Positions 11,091 to 22,757 of a stretch of DNA of 64,000 bases are shown here, one piece after another (the first letter of the stretch is position 1; every line of letters begins with the position of its first letter). The notes below the pieces were generated by a model. The model was not told the origin of the DNA and searched no databases. It saw nothing but the letters and a program-made list of their open reading frames with translations. Where the stretch lies: the NCBI GenBank assembly GCA_946902985.2, contig OX336388.2, positions 226,818,467 to 226,882,466 of the forward strand, read 5' to 3'. This DNA comes from Meconema thalassinum. Lineage: Eukaryota; Arthropoda; Insecta; Orthoptera; Tettigoniidae. The translations under genes were made by a program, and so were the position numbers.

Positions 11091-11305
11091 GGACAAAATC
11101 CTACCGGAGAGTTCATGATTTTAAGTACCTAGGCGTTATTTTTGTAGAGGATTCATCATATCAGGCAGAGATTAAAGCGAGGATCTTAGCCGAAAACCGC
11201 TCCTATTACAGTCTCAGTCATCTTCTTAAGTCCCACAGCCTATCGAGAAAGTTCAAACACCAACCATACGAGACACTAATTCAGCCTGTAGAGCTAGCTG
11301 TATGG
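11090..11305 (+). pseudogene. LINE RT C-terminal remnant, 5' part
   Basis: Translates to the RT thumb-region pattern: HDFKYLGVIF, then EIKARILAENRSYYSL, then SLSRKFKHQPYETLIQPV. This resembles CFDP2/RTE-like endonuclease-RTs. The frame is lost at a DNA transposon inserted at 11306, and coding sequence resumes at 12149 (DDLRNLLVFERKVLRKIFGP). No RT catalytic motif is present, so the copy is dead. Confidence 0.7.
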
Positions 11306-11616
11306 GGTGTCGTGCCATTTCGTCCAGGTACCATTTCGTCCAAATTCCACGAACAGAGGCAGGTGGGTTGACTCTCTACCGGCCCACTAGTGCTAATTCG
11401 TCCAAACACCTATGATTGACAGTTTGACTGGTCTAAAATAACTGTTTCATTTCATTGCGTTTCTTGTTAGAAATAAGTAATTTATTGATGTTTGTAATAA
11501 TGGACGCTCCGCTCGTTTGCCACCAGTCAACTATATTTTACAATGAAATGCTTATAATGTCAACAACATAGTGAGAATAGAAACAAATATTTTCACAAAT
11601 CAGGAGATAATTATGG

Positions 11617-11700
11617 TGATGATGATGATAATTGTTGTTTTAAGGGGCCTAACATCTAGGTTATCGGCCCCTAACGGTCTGGGTGATAGCGAAAATGACA
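11617..11700 (-). mobile_element. Short retroelement 3' end with ggggcc stem-loop
   Basis: (GAT)n then aattgttgttttaa and the stem-loop ggggcc-TAAC-atctag-GTTA-tc-ggcccc (11645-11672), a perfect 6+4-bp stem. It is nested in the TIR transposon. Confidence 0.65.
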
Positions 11701-11729
11701 GTGAAGTGTAAACCAGAACGAAAATTAAG

Positions 11730-12000
11730 TGAGAAGGAAAATACTCACAAAAAAGGAACTCAGATTGAAACTACTCTCAAAATGGAGAGCGGTGATACTT
11801 ACAAAACGGAATAGATTGAATAATACGCACAAAATGTACGTCAGGTTCAAAATACGTACAAAATGCAATGTAGTGTCGAAATACTTACAAAGTGCAAGTG
11901 AAATCCTAAATACTTACAAAATGCAAAATAGATTGAAAACACGTACAAAACGCAATTGATGTTCAAAATACTTACAAAATGCAATTGAAATTGAAAATGT
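11730..12000. repeat. ~35-bp minisatellite
   Basis: Seven or so degenerate units of the type aaatacttacaaaatgcaat followed by a variable linker. The periodic peptide seen in one frame (repeated Lys/Arg/Thr words) is a by-product of the repeat. Confidence 0.65.
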
Positions 12001-12148
12001 TTCTCAACATTTCGTATGGACGAGATTGCACTTATTAAATTGTGTAATAATTTGTAAAACAGAGCTGGACGAAATGGCCCTTTTTTTCAAGGAAATTTGT
12101 TGCTGGACGAAATGCCACCTGGACGAAATGGCACTGAACCCTGTATGG

Positions 12149-12430
12149 AAGTGGACGATTTGCGTAATCTCCTTGTTTTTGAGCGGAAAGTTTTGAGGAA
12201 GATCTTTGGTCCCGTTCAAGATGATGACACTGGTGAATGGCGTAAACGGTACAATCGAGAGCTGGATGCCATGTATAAGACCCCAAATTAACATCGTAGG
12301 ACTAATGAGGAGCAAACATCTGGCATGGGCAGGCCATGTAACTGGGATGGACACATGCCGATGGCCTCTGAAACTGCACAATTTTGTTCCTCATGGAAGA
12401 AGAACACTGCGTAGGCCAAGAAATGATGAT
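12149..12430 (+). pseudogene. LINE RT C-terminal remnant, 3' part
   Basis: Continuation of the LINE interrupted at 11305. The conserved words are VLRKIFGPVQDD, then, after a stop and frameshift, KHLAWAGHVTGMDT and HGRRTLRRPR, the usual order in CFDP2/RTE-like C-termini. It breaks off where the family G/stem-loop element begins at about 12421. Confidence 0.7.
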
Positions 12431-13010
12431 GACGGTAATTGTCGTTTTAAGGGGTCATCGGCCCCTAATGGTTTGGGTGATAGTGAAAGATGAGATGAGA
12501 ATGTAAACTATAACTAATACTAACTACAGACTTACAAACTAGAAGAAGAAATGGTAAACAAATAAAGGATAAGGCAAATAAAGGACTGGAAGAAAAGAAA
12601 TGCCCTCAATCCTCGAAGAATGAGGATTGAGGGACTTGGAAGGAAGGAGAGCCATGAAATGCAGATAGGAAAGGGGAAGAGGAGGGCCGCTCCAAGGTCA
12701 GAGGAAAACGAGGACAAAACGGACCCAGCTCAGGAATCCCTCGGGATCACCAACTTCCAAACTCACCAGCCGTGAGCCCCTGAGGGTGTAGCACTATGCA
12801 GGGTGCACCAGAAGTGGTGGGGCTACATACACCCTGCCTTTTTGAGGGCCTTGTGCAGAAGGCAGGAGATAACATGAAAAGAAGGCCGACCCCTCGAAGA
12901 AGGAGGGTATAAGGAAAGATGAGACAAGGGCCAATTAAGGCGGGAAAGTAAAATACTCTCTTGAAGTTTAGGGAGCCAGACAATCCCAGCGTTCTCCTAG
13001 CTTGGAGTCA
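12421..13010 (-). mobile_element. Family G with attached stem-loop 3' end, copy 2
   Basis: Plus strand: gatgatgac, gttttaa, a shortened stem-loop ggggtcatcggcccc (12451-12465), then the G body (from about 12500) with gtagcactatgcagggtgca and gggccaattaaggcgggaaa. Read on the minus strand it is a body followed by stem-loop, ttaaaacgacaa and a CATCATCA tail. It joins the G body and the stem-loop family into one retroelement. Confidence 0.6.
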
Positions 13011-13039
13011 CTAGTGTAAATTGTAATTATTTGGGATAT

Positions 13040-13240
13040 GATTGGGAAGTGGCCTTAAGTTAGGAACCATTTCAGCCATTTCCTGGAGTTGAAGTAGAAG
13101 AACCACGGAACGCGGTTGCGGTACGCTCAGTCTCGCGAGGCAAAACTGAGAAGATTTCCATCTTGGACGTGGTTTTCCGTGGTTTCCCACTTCTACTCCA
13201 GGCAAATGCCTGGATGGTTCCTAACTCCTCCTTCCCAATC
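13040..13240. repeat. 201-bp inverted repeat (SINE-D fold-back)
   Basis: Left arm gattgggaagtggcc...taggaacca (from 13040) and right arm tggttcctaact...cttcccaatc (to 13240) are complementary over about 75 bp each, enclosing gaggcaaaactgagaag. The centre and right arm resemble the SINE-D copy at about 38755-39000. Confidence 0.7.
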
Positions 13241-13254
13241 TCCATCTGAGCAAT

Positions 13255-13436
13255 AGTAGGAACTACTTGACAAATTTAATCGTCTGCAATACTTCTACCT
13301 GAATAACAGATAACACACACTAATACAGCCATCACAATTAACACCGGTTATCAGACAGATTCTACACACCCCCAAAGTACACGGGGCTACATGACCGCGT
13401 TGTCGCAGCCCTAAACTAAGGAACCAACCAACCAAC
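13255..13436 (+). mobile_element. SINE-A, 5'-truncated
   Basis: Only the 3' third is present, from ctgcaatacttctacctg to the (ACCA)n tail, including caaagtacacggggctac. A further, more diverged tail fragment lies at about 13529-13610. Confidence 0.75.
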
Positions 13437-13619
13437 ATTAATAATGTGTAGTTTTATTTCTACATGCTAAAAAAATGTGTAAAATGGATCATTGTTTCTG
13501 CCGCATCCTCTTTAACACAGGTTATCAATCATATTTCACATACACACACACCCAAGTACACGGGGCTACATGACTACGAAGTCGCAAAGGCCCTAAATCA
13601 ATCAACAACAACATCACTT

Positions 13620-13975
13620 TAAGCCACGGGCACTAGTCTCAATTGCAGCTGTTGTGAATGAGAGCTGGTTGTCTTTCTCTTCAAGAGCTTTGAATGAATC
13701 ACAATGATGATTGTGTGTGGGAGAAAGAGCAAGCGAACAATAGACAATCGACAGAGCTCTTGTGTGATCTCCTGATTGGTTAGTTCAAGGTCAAATCACT
13801 GGCAAGCATACGTAGCTCATTCATTCCCTCTCGTAACAGAAAGATTAATAACGTTTAGGGCTATCCAAAGAGTAGACAGCCACTGTGATGTTACAAACTG
13901 CTGGCTATACTGATTTCTCCGTTTTAGAGTCTCTTATCATGGAAGTCTTATTCGATTTGAAGTTGTTATCATTTT
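13620..13975. other. No feature recognised
   Basis: Unassigned sequence between a SINE-A tail fragment and a family F element. Confidence 0.4.
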
Positions 13976-14727
13976 AAATGATCTTGTCGACTTCGTCGTT
14001 ACGCTGGGGGTCTGGCGTTACGTTACGGTGACGGGATGAAATGTACCTAGATGCACTGAGGTGTGCGACGTCATAGTACCGCTTGGTGCATGTGTTCCTC
14101 GACAATCTCTACTTCATTAGTATAAGACAAAAATCCCCGATTCTTGGATGTCACGGGTAATCTCGAGAACCACTGGCTGGATTTTGATGCGGTTTCACCA
14201 TTCTGTAAAGGATATCTCGAGGAAAGATTCTGTAGAAAATAATTTATGTATGATCAAAGGAAGCCAAGCAGTAACGATTTCAGTGAAAAAGTCGAAAACT
14301 AACTTGGCGTCCGTGCGCTTCTTAAGCTTATGCTGGGCAAACCGTTAAACATATCAATATACTATGAGCGTAAGAATTGGTCACCATGAAAAGTTCTACA
14401 AACAAATTCCGCGAGAGCATATCTCTATCTTCAATACATCGCCCACTAGAAGTGTTTTTAGACTGGATGGTAGGGGCACGTCCCCACGCGCTCTGGTGAG
14501 CGTGACGGCATCCCGCGTGCATGACCTTGCTTTGCCCTTGGTTTGCAATTGCTGTTCGCGAGTAATTTGAAACAAGATAAGCCAGATAAGTATTACGCAG
14601 ATTATTTTCTAACATGTCAAGAGTCTTTGGCTTCGAGCGAAGCGAGAACCCTCCAACCTTTCTAGCATTTTTCAGCATTTGAAGCATTTAAAATGATACA
14701 AAGTCTAGTCTTTCAGATTGACTGTCA
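13976..14727 (+). mobile_element. Family F element, copy 1
   Basis: Runs from aaatgatcttgtcgacttcg to ctagtctttcagattgactg. Boundaries are taken from the copy at 56264-57164, which interrupts LINE coding sequence. Subterminal catttaaaatgata (14685-14698) is the exact complement of tatcattttaaatg at 13967-13980. It contains a cgacgtcata motif near 14067 and no intact gene. Related copies: 32575-33575, 35889-36102, 36725-37075 (minus) and 56264-57164 (minus). Confidence 0.65.
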
Positions 14728-14819
14728 CTTTTTTGTTTATTTGTCTTTATGATCCTTATAATCATGGCATCAGTATTTTAATAAAATTATACGTTTATCA
14801 AGCTATTGTAGTTTGAAGT

Positions 14820-15215
14820 GAAACTTGGACTGTTGGAGCAGCAGAAAAGAGGCGAATTGAAGCGTTTGAAATGTGGTGTTACAGGAGAACGATTAAGATC
14901 AGATGGGTAGATAGGGTTACAAACGAAGATGTATTAAGATGAGTGGGAGAGGAGAGATGTTTCTGTCAACTGCTAATGAGGAGAAGAGGTAGGTTGGTAT
15001 ACACGTACTAAGACACCCAGGAATGGCAAGCTTACAGTTAGTTATGGAAGGAAGGGTTCAGGAAAGGAACTGTAGGGGTAGACCAAGTTTAGAATATTTT
15101 AGATTTCCACGGATGTTGGGTGTGGTAGCTATGTAGAGGTGAAACGATTAGCTCAGGACCGGGAAGCATAGAGAGCTGCATCAAACCAGTCAAAAGACTG
15201 CTCAAACAACAACAA
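14820..15215 (+). pseudogene. LINE 3' end (RTE/endonuclease-RT type)
   Basis: Decayed C-terminal coding sequence: WTVGAAEKRRIEAFEMWCYR, IKIRWVDRVTNEDVLR, a stop, GEERCFCQLLMRRRGRL, then RHPGMAS and NCRGRPSLEY. It ends with the family's typical RAASNQSKDC-type tail and (CAA)n (about 15200-15215). Several in-frame stops; no RT catalytic domain is present. Confidence 0.75.
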
Positions 15216-16905
15216 CAAGAACAGAGTCTCTTATCACATCCTTGAGGCTTAGCCGTGTGCGTGAAATCTCCTAATTGGCGTCTTTTTCCACAAATTTTCA
15301 ACGTTGCTCACCAGGCATGCTACGATCATTGCCCGCTAAATAGGGACATGGTTTTATTGCACCGACAAATAGCACAAGTATTATGTGGGATCATTTTGTT
15401 CTTTAGTTCAAATAACATTTTGCAAATAATGCAAAACCGGATGTTACGAACGCTTTAGAATCAACATTCATCGTATTAACTGTCATTCTTCAAATTTGAT
15501 GTGTAGAGAATGCCAACGAAAGGCAAATCAATGGCGTCCCACATAGAACAATCAGCAATTTTAGTAGGTTTTGTTAGTATTTGTACTATTTTAATTGAAC
15601 ATTGTTTTCATCTTTAAGAAACAGCAAGGTGACTGGAAATTGGTCAACCACTGGGATGGTGACCATGTGCATATTCGAGACGAATCTCATGTCTGAGTAA
15701 GACCCCTGGTGGGGTCATGGAAGCCGACGTCCGCTGAGGTGTTGTTCCAGAAGGAATAAGTACAAAACAATTGATTATTCAATTTGTCTTAGATGGATTG
15801 GTGTGGGAACAGTGTGTATTTCTTGTGTGCTTTCTTGTTGTAATTTTCGGATTTTGTTTGCATATCCCACACTCACAATTAAATAGCAATGTATCGTGGC
15901 TACTATTGATTTATATTTTGTCAGTATAATTTAATGCCATGTACCGCGTGTACTTGGGTGTGATTGTTTATTTGCGAAACCATGACTTACGGATTCAGTG
16001 AAAAGTGAAGCTTTATTAGAACTAAAGTAAATATTAGATGAGGGGGAACGTTTGATTTTGATTGTGGCGAGATAATTAAACAGGTTGTTTTTATGCGCCT
16101 TTTTGCTGCTAATTGAGGAGAACCGTCTGTTCTCTAGTTTGTCAAGGAATCGATTTTATTTAGAATATTTTGATTCTTTATGGTGCGTCTTGGGTCTGCT
16201 GCGCTAATGTGCGTGGATTTGGTATTTGTGTTTTTCTTACAGGTGAGTCATTGCCCAAGGTGTGTGTTGTGTGTTGATGTGTCTAGCGCAAGAAATTTGG
16301 CATTGCGACCGGTCCTGACAGCAGTTTAATGGACGAAAGTTGGTACTCCGAGGAGGCACTGTTTCGATCCGACGCGTCACATAATTCCGTGTGAATTATT
16401 GGGGACAATTGATATATTTGGTGACACACATATTAATTGTTGGTGTACGTGATGAATATTCGTTCTTGAGTTGCCTGAGAGCAAAACTTGAGATATGTTG
16501 TACACACTGGGTTTAATGACAGGTGCAGCGAGTATCAACTCTAAGCAAGCAGATCTCAGATAGCGTGACTAATTAGGTTAAGATCGGCTCATTCCGTGGC
16601 CTAGATGTTAAAAATAGATAGCACCTTTTTAGTTATGTCATGTTGTGATTGTAAGGGGAAACTCTTCACGCTGAAACTGTAAGTTCATGTACTTCGTAAA
16701 ATTAATATCCTGATGTTGTAAATAATTGCCGTTGGGCAGATTGGTATTTAGAATTCAGTTAAATTGTTTTGGTTTTTGTAACGCCTGGTGCGATGTCATT
16801 TGTAAGGTGACATGCGGTCATCTGTGTTTGTTTATTTCCTTGTAGTCTGGTCACATGCATCGGCTTTGTTTATGTTTGTGTTAAGACCTGGTTGAGGCAT
16901 TTGCA
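15216..16905. other. No gene recognised (1.7 kb)
   Basis: AT-rich sequence with short scattered frames only. No repeat shared with the rest of the window was seen, so it may be unique intron or intergenic DNA. Confidence 0.45.
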
Positions 16906-16920
16906 CGTACTTTGGCACAT

Positions 16921-17256
16921 ATATGAAAATGAAAATCCACAGCCTGCTTCCAGTCTCCGACCGGGTCAGGAATGGAATGAATGTAGCCCCCATCTAGCGG
17001 CGAGGATATGAACTGTGCCAGCTGCCGGGGCCTGACGCACTCCTCCGGGGCAATGATTAAATGAATGACAGATGAAATTAAATGATAGTGGAGAGTGTTG
17101 CTGGAATGAAATTTTGACAGGGAAAACCGGAGTACCCGGAGAAAAACCTGTCTGCCTCCGTTTTGTCCAGCACATATCCCACATGGAGTGACCGGGATTT
17201 GAACCACGGACTCAGCGGTGAGAGGCCGGCGTGCTGCCGCCTAAGCCACGGAGGCT
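16921..17256 (-). mobile_element. SINE-E, full length, perfect 15-bp TSD
   Basis: Flanked by cgtactttggcacat at 16906-16920 and 17257-17271 without mismatch. On the minus strand the tRNA-like head is gagcctccgtggcttaggcg, box B is ggttcaaatcccgg, and the 3' end is A-rich (attttcattttcat). 336 bp. A second copy lies at about 36103-36438. Confidence 0.92.
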
Positions 17257-17534
17257 CGTACTTTGGCACATCACTTTCCAATACACATGCGCTTGAAGTA
17301 TGACAGGACCAGATTTCATGTCCTGAGTTTGCATATCTCTGGGAGAATATTTTTTTGAATAATTAATTGATTGATTGAGGGTGTCAATTACGGGATTTTG
17401 GTGTTATTATTGTGTTTATTTTGTGATTATGATCAGTTATTAATTTGTTTAGTTAAAATCTGGCTTACCGTTTCTTTCTGTTTAATTGCATTTACCCTAT
17501 GGTCCCTTGTAATTATAGAAGCAAAATTTTAAGC

Positions 17535-18390
17535 AACGGCCGTATAGACCGAACACTTCCCCGAAACTGAGTCTCATTACGCTTCTTTACAAGGGTTCAA
17601 TACGAATGCCTTCTGCCAGAATGAAGACAAGAAACAACATCTTGCGGAAATTATGTGGCACCACTTGGGGTGCCAATGCAACTACTCTCCGTTGCTCAGC
17701 TCTAGGTTTAGTTTATCAGTTGCTGAGTAATGTGCTCCGGTGATGATAAATAGTCCGCATGTAAGATTAATAGATGTACAAATGAATAACACCATGCGCA
17801 TGATATCAGGAACAATTATGTCAACTCTTACACACTGGCTTCCTATTCTCAGCCCCATCCCACCACCTCATTTGCAGCGATGCGACATTTTGATAAGACA
17901 ATATTGAAAGATCCAGACCAACAAACAACTATTTATCCATGGAGACAATGCTGATTTACATTTGAAACGATTACGTGCACAGAGGGAAATCTTGCAACGA
18001 ACAAATTCAACCTGACTGAGAGATGGTCTTCTGATTCGAATTCGTTTGACCCTCCAGAGAGTTCAGTAATACCATGCATAACTGAGAAGGTGCCAGGGTT
18101 CACTCAGCCTAGGAAGACCTGGTCGAAATTAAATAGAATCCGGACCAATCACGGTGTATGTGGCGATCTCCTGTACAAGTGGAGGAAAAAATCTACATCA
18201 TGTTGCGAGTGTGGTGCTGAAGGACAGACAGTTCGGCACTAGTTCAAGAATGTCCACACACATCTTACAGTGGTGAATTCAGCGACTTCTTCCTAGGGAT
18301 ACCACACGCATTTCATTATGTTTCTAAACTTGATGTCAATTTACAAATAATTTTCATGTATGTCATACGATCAATAAATGGAATTGTATA
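17535..18390 (+). pseudogene. Jockey-like LINE, RT C-terminal remnant
   Basis: Heavily broken frames keep a recognisable series: TRNNILRKLCGTTWGA, NNTMRMISGTIMSTLTHWLP, PPPHLQRCDILIRQY, then LNRIRTNHGVCGDLLYKW, and a Cys-rich CCECGAEGQTVRH...ECPH ending in FHYVSKLDVN. These are the thumb-to-C-terminus words of jockey-type LINEs. Multiple stops and frameshifts show an old copy. Upstream RT core motifs are absent. Confidence 0.75.
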
Positions 18391-18983
18391 TACAAATAAA
18401 CACCCATGCTCACACAGTAAACAACTCAAGAGGTGTCTTGGCCAAGGATCATGTAACCATGGTTACTTAATTGGCTTGGGTCGACGAGTTCCTACCAACC
18501 TCCTTTCTATAAGAAGAAATCTAATAAATTCCCAATGGGTTATTTTTCATATGTTGGTGCAAAGGTGTAAGTCAAATTTCAGGCCAATAGGGAGCTCACT
18601 ATGAAGTGGCGTGGGCCTGCGAAGAAGAGACTTGTGCCACGAACATTGAACTTATGGCCACGAGCAATTACCTATTTTCCTCAAAATATGGGGAAAGGGA
18701 GGGGGGAGGGAGAATTATACCTAGGACCTAGGCTTTAAGGTGTATAAACAAGCTAAGATCACTTGCTTACTTTTGTTCATAAATATAGTTTATTTTGTTA
18801 AGGTATCATTCAATAGCAGTTCGTATTAACTATTTCAACACCCGTGAAATACATCGTTGTAAATCAGACCTGCTGAAAGTTGTAGAAGTTAGTATTTCCC
18901 GTATTAAGTTGTATGTGTAACAAATGCCTGGTTATGAATTTAACCAACAAATTCTACAGTAATATTTCATTAAAGTATTTCAG
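18391..18983. other. No feature recognised
   Basis: Contains a G-rich run (about 18690-18712) and otherwise plain AT-rich sequence. It may include the 5' end of the P-like element that follows, but no terminal repeat could be identified. Confidence 0.4.
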
Positions 18984-19338
18984 ATGCCTAGGAAGTGTTG
19001 TGTGCCTGGCTGCAAGTCAAATTATGGCAGCACTGGTTAAATTGTGACCTTTGTATTGGTTTGTAGAGAGAGAAAAAAGGAATGAAAGTTGGTGATGTAT
19101 ATTTTGATTACTTACAGCGTGGAGGACTTTCAGTGCCTAGTAATTCAGTTTTGGGTATAGGTTTTCATGTCGCATCTATATTCCAGTACATTATAAACAG
19201 TACTCAGTTGGCAAGTGATTTTTTTAAATTAAGTGACCAGTGGAACATTATTGGGTATAGACCGCCAATATTAAGCTTGAATCCCTATTGTGACTATGTT
19301 GAGTGCATCTGTGGACAAAAAGTGAAGGATTTAATATC

Positions 19339-19352
19339 AAAGGAAACCTCTA
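19339..19352. repeat. Left target-site duplication of the RTE-like LINE
   Basis: aaaggaaacctcta, repeated exactly at 22783-22796. It lies inside the P-like C-terminal frame. Confidence 0.95.
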
Positions 19353-19578
19353 GTAGCTAGTGGAGACTCCTGATGGATAGCTCCACTCCGGGAGTGGCGC
19401 CCCTGCCCAAGCAGCCCCAGGTCCCTCTGGCCCGGAGGGTAGTCCCTGGCAAGGGTGGGGTAGACAGGGCTCCTTAGCCACAGTGAAGGCAACCTGTCTA
19501 GGGGTGACAACCCCGAATAATAAGCCTCTCAAGCTAACAACTTGAGCAGTACCTTGGACAGTGACTCATCGCTGCCCC

Positions 19579-21630
19579 ATGAAGAATGATCTTCAACTGA
19601 GCATGGAGGAAAATTTCGCTAAATGCACTACCCCAGGTGGTAACCAATCCACCGTTGCCCATGGCAACGTTAGCGGACCTTCGGATTCTGGGGAGTCCGC
19701 ACTAACATGCTTTAAGGATGAGTCGGAGCATCCTGAAATTCCTGGACGTAAACTCAGATCAAGACGGCAAAGTTTCTTCGCAACATTTAACGCCAATTCA
19801 TTGCTCAAAGTGGGTAAACTGAAACATCTGACAGACTCACTAACACGACATAACATAGTACTGACAGCAGTACAGGAAACCAGATTCACTGATGACCATG
19901 CCCTTGAATCCCAAGGGTACAGAATCCTCAAAGGAAAAGTCGGTCAGCGAGTAATGAAGAACGTACCCCACTTAGGTACAGGATTTATAATCAGCCATAA
20001 GATACTGGATTCAGTCATCGACTTTAGTTCTCCAAGCAGTCGTGTATCTATCCTCTCTCTCAAATGTGCTAACAAGGGCTACACTTTAGTCAATGTACAC
20101 GCCCCAACCAACCAGGACAACAAGCGCAACCCAGACAGAACTGACAAATTCTGGGAAGACCTAGAAGATATTCTCTCTAAAATCCCAGACCGACATACCA
20201 CCATACTGCTTGGTGACTTCAATGCCCAGTTAGGAAGGGAGAAAAAATACAGAAACATAGTGGGCAACTATCCAGCGCATAAACGAACTAATCGCAATGG
20301 AGAACGATTGGTGGAACTGTGCAGGGCTTTCGACTTGGTTATGAAGTCTACAGCATTTAAACATCTGCCAAGAAAGCAAAAGACTTGGATCTCTCCTAAC
20401 ATCAACCTGGGTGAATTCCAGATAGATCATGTGGCCATCTCAAGAAAATCCCAAAAGGAAATACAAAACGTGAAGGTATTAAGAAGCGCCAATCTGGACT
20501 CAGACCACTACCTCTCAAAGATCAAACTGCGACTCCAACCTAGAAACAATAGATTACACAGAACCTCCAAGATGGTCAGATTTGATATAGAGCGACTTAA
20601 GAACAATCAAGAAGTCAGTCGAAGACTGAACAGTGCAGATCTTAACAACTGGGACCAACTGAAAGAAGCTCTTGTCAAGACGGCTAGTGAACTTGCTCCC
20701 CTCACTAGAAGAAAGAAACATCCGTGGTGGACTGAAGACTGTGACAACACAATAGCTCAAAGACAGACAGCCTGGATGAAATGGAACTCTAAAAAGACTA
20801 AGGAAAATTGGGAGAACTACTTGGAACAAAGGAAGCTTACAACCAAGATAATCCGAGGAACCAAACGGGCCTTCACACGCAACCAACTAACCCAAATCGA
20901 AGAGAACTTCGCTAAAAATAACACCAGAGACTTTTACAAAACATTCAAGCAGTCACTCGGAAAATACACTCCACCAAGTCTCCACTTCAAAGACTCACAG
21001 GGCAAACTGACTTTTAACGACAAGGACAACTGTCGCCTCTTAGCTCAGTACTTTAAGAACTTGCTCAACTGTGATCCACCCAGCGAAGACTTTGACTACA
21101 TACAAACAACACCAAACCCGGACTCGCTGCCTCCTTCACTGGAAGAAGTTCGTGAAATCATTCAACTTCTTAAGAACAACAAGGCAGCTGGAGAGGACTC
21201 CATTGTTGGTGAACTCTGGAAATGTGCTGGAAGCAATGCTGTGTGCAAACTCACCGAGATCATACAGAACATCTGGGAAACAGAGAAATTACCACCTGAC
21301 TGGACCTCAGCTCTGATCCATCCCCTCCACAAGAAAGGAGATTTTACTGACCTAAACAACTACCGTGGGATTTCTCTCGTCCCGGTAACATACAAGATTT
21401 TCTCCAAGGCATTACTAACACGGGCAGAAAGTCAACTGGACAGTCAACTCGGAGAATATCAGGGAGGCTTCAGGAAGGGCCGATCCTGTGCTGAACAGAT
21501 CCTCAACCTGAAAACTGTACTTGCATACTCCAAATTGAGAAACCGCAAGGTGGTTGTCACCTTTGTGATTTTAGGAAGGCCTACGACTCTGTTGATAGGG
21601 AAACACTTAATAGAATTCTCCAAGAACTAG
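19579..21630 (+). pseudogene. LINE ORF, endonuclease plus first half of RT (frameshifted)
   Basis: From the first ATG (19579). Residues about 65-315 form an APE-like (EEP) endonuclease: NANSLLKVGKLKHL, catalytic Glu in VQETRF (about residue 100), LGDFNAQLG (about 213) and the terminal SDHYL (about 308), so its active-site motifs are present. RT begins near residue 510 with KNNKAAGEDSIVGELW, then LIHPLHKKGDFTDLNNYRGI and YQGGFRKGRSCAEQI. At about 21566 one base is missing relative to the continuing frame, so this frame ends in unrelated residues at 21630. The lost frame would carry RT motif A. It is probably inactive for this reason alone. Confidence 0.88.
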
Positions 21631-22757
21631 GGTTAGACAACAAAACCCGCAAACTCATTCTAGAAACCTTGACCAATACCCATTCCAAGGTTAAATTTAG
21701 AGGCGAGGTCTCAGCAAGCTTCGAGATAAAAACAGGGGTGAGACAAGGGGATGGACTTTCTCCACTTCTTTTCAACTGTGTCCTTGAAAAGGTTGTGAGA
21801 GAATGGCGCAAGGAACTGACCAATATGGGTGTCCAGAGTGGGATATACCTGGGGCGTAGGAAGGAAGGACTGGTTGTAGATTGCCTGGCCTTTGCTGACG
21901 ACATGGCACTTATTGCCGATTCTCTGGATACAGCAACAATGCAGGTCAATTGCCTCAGAATACAGGCAGCCAAAGTGGGTCTTCAAGTGTCGCTGGAAAA
22001 AACAGAATTCTTCACCAACATCAAAGAAGCTAACAGAGAGATGCTACTAGAACAGGGAAAAATCAAGAGGATTGAGAAATTTAAGTATCTCGGCGAATGG
22101 ATTGAACCCAACTTATCAGAAAGAGCATCATTATCCATGAGAGTCAACAAGCTGGAACTGGCTTATCGACTGACAAAGAACATCTACAACAAGAAATGCC
22201 TGTCACGCAACCTGAAACTGAAGCACTACACCTCAGTCATACGACCAGAAGCCCTGTATGCCATGGAGTGTCTCTCATTGAACCGAATTGGTCTGATGGA
22301 GAAAATGGAAGTCAGAGAGAGGAGAATTCTCAGGAAGATCCTAGGTCCGGTAAAGGAAGATGAGGAATACCGTAGGCGGCACAATTCCGAGCTCTACGGA
22401 CATATAGAAAGGCTCTCTGACTGTGCTAGGAAAAGGAGAGTAGCATTCTATGGTCATGTGGCAAGATTGCCTCCCAAAAGACTGACCAATAGGCTGTTCA
22501 CTTTCTGGCAGAACAAGAAGGTTCGTACCACTTGGCTGACAGAAACTGAGAAAGACATTAATGAACTGGGAATAACAGATCTTCAAGACAGGCAATCTGT
22601 GAGACATGCCCTGAAGGAAGTCCATGGATTTCAGGAAAAACCCCGGAAGAAAGGTACCCCTTGGACAGATGAAAGGAAGGAGTTACACCGGCAGAAAATG
22701 CGACAACACTGGGCAAAGATCAAAGCTCAACAGTTGAACAAGCGTGGTCCGAAGTAG
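21567..22757 (+). pseudogene. LINE ORF continuation: RT catalytic core and C-terminus
   Basis: Same protein in the next frame, starting directly with RT motif A (DFRKAYDSVDRETL). Then GVRQGDGLSPLLFNCVLEK (motif B), LAFADDMALIADS (motif C with the catalytic Asp pair), EKTEFFTN, and the thumb word FKYLGEWIEPN. The C-terminus has RRILRKILGPVKEDEEYRRR, VAFYGHVARLP and GTPWTDERKELHRQKM. The stop is at 22755-22757. All RT motifs are intact; only the upstream frameshift separates it from the endonuclease. Confidence 0.88.

Larger units (their letters stand above)
11306..12140. mobile_element. TIR DNA transposon, non-autonomous, 8-bp TSD
   Basis: Flanked by a perfect 8-bp duplication ctgtatgg (11298-11305 and 12141-12148) within LINE coding sequence, which fixes the boundaries. 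The ends are inverted: the left reads gtgccatttcgtccagg from 11312, and the right is its complement ending just before the TSD (about 20 of 23 positions match). The motif atttcgtcca is repeated in both ends. The interior carries a short retroelement 3' end (11617-11700) and an array of ~35-bp A-rich repeats (11730-12000). An 8-bp TSD fits hAT or P-type transposases. No transposase was seen. Confidence 0.75.
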
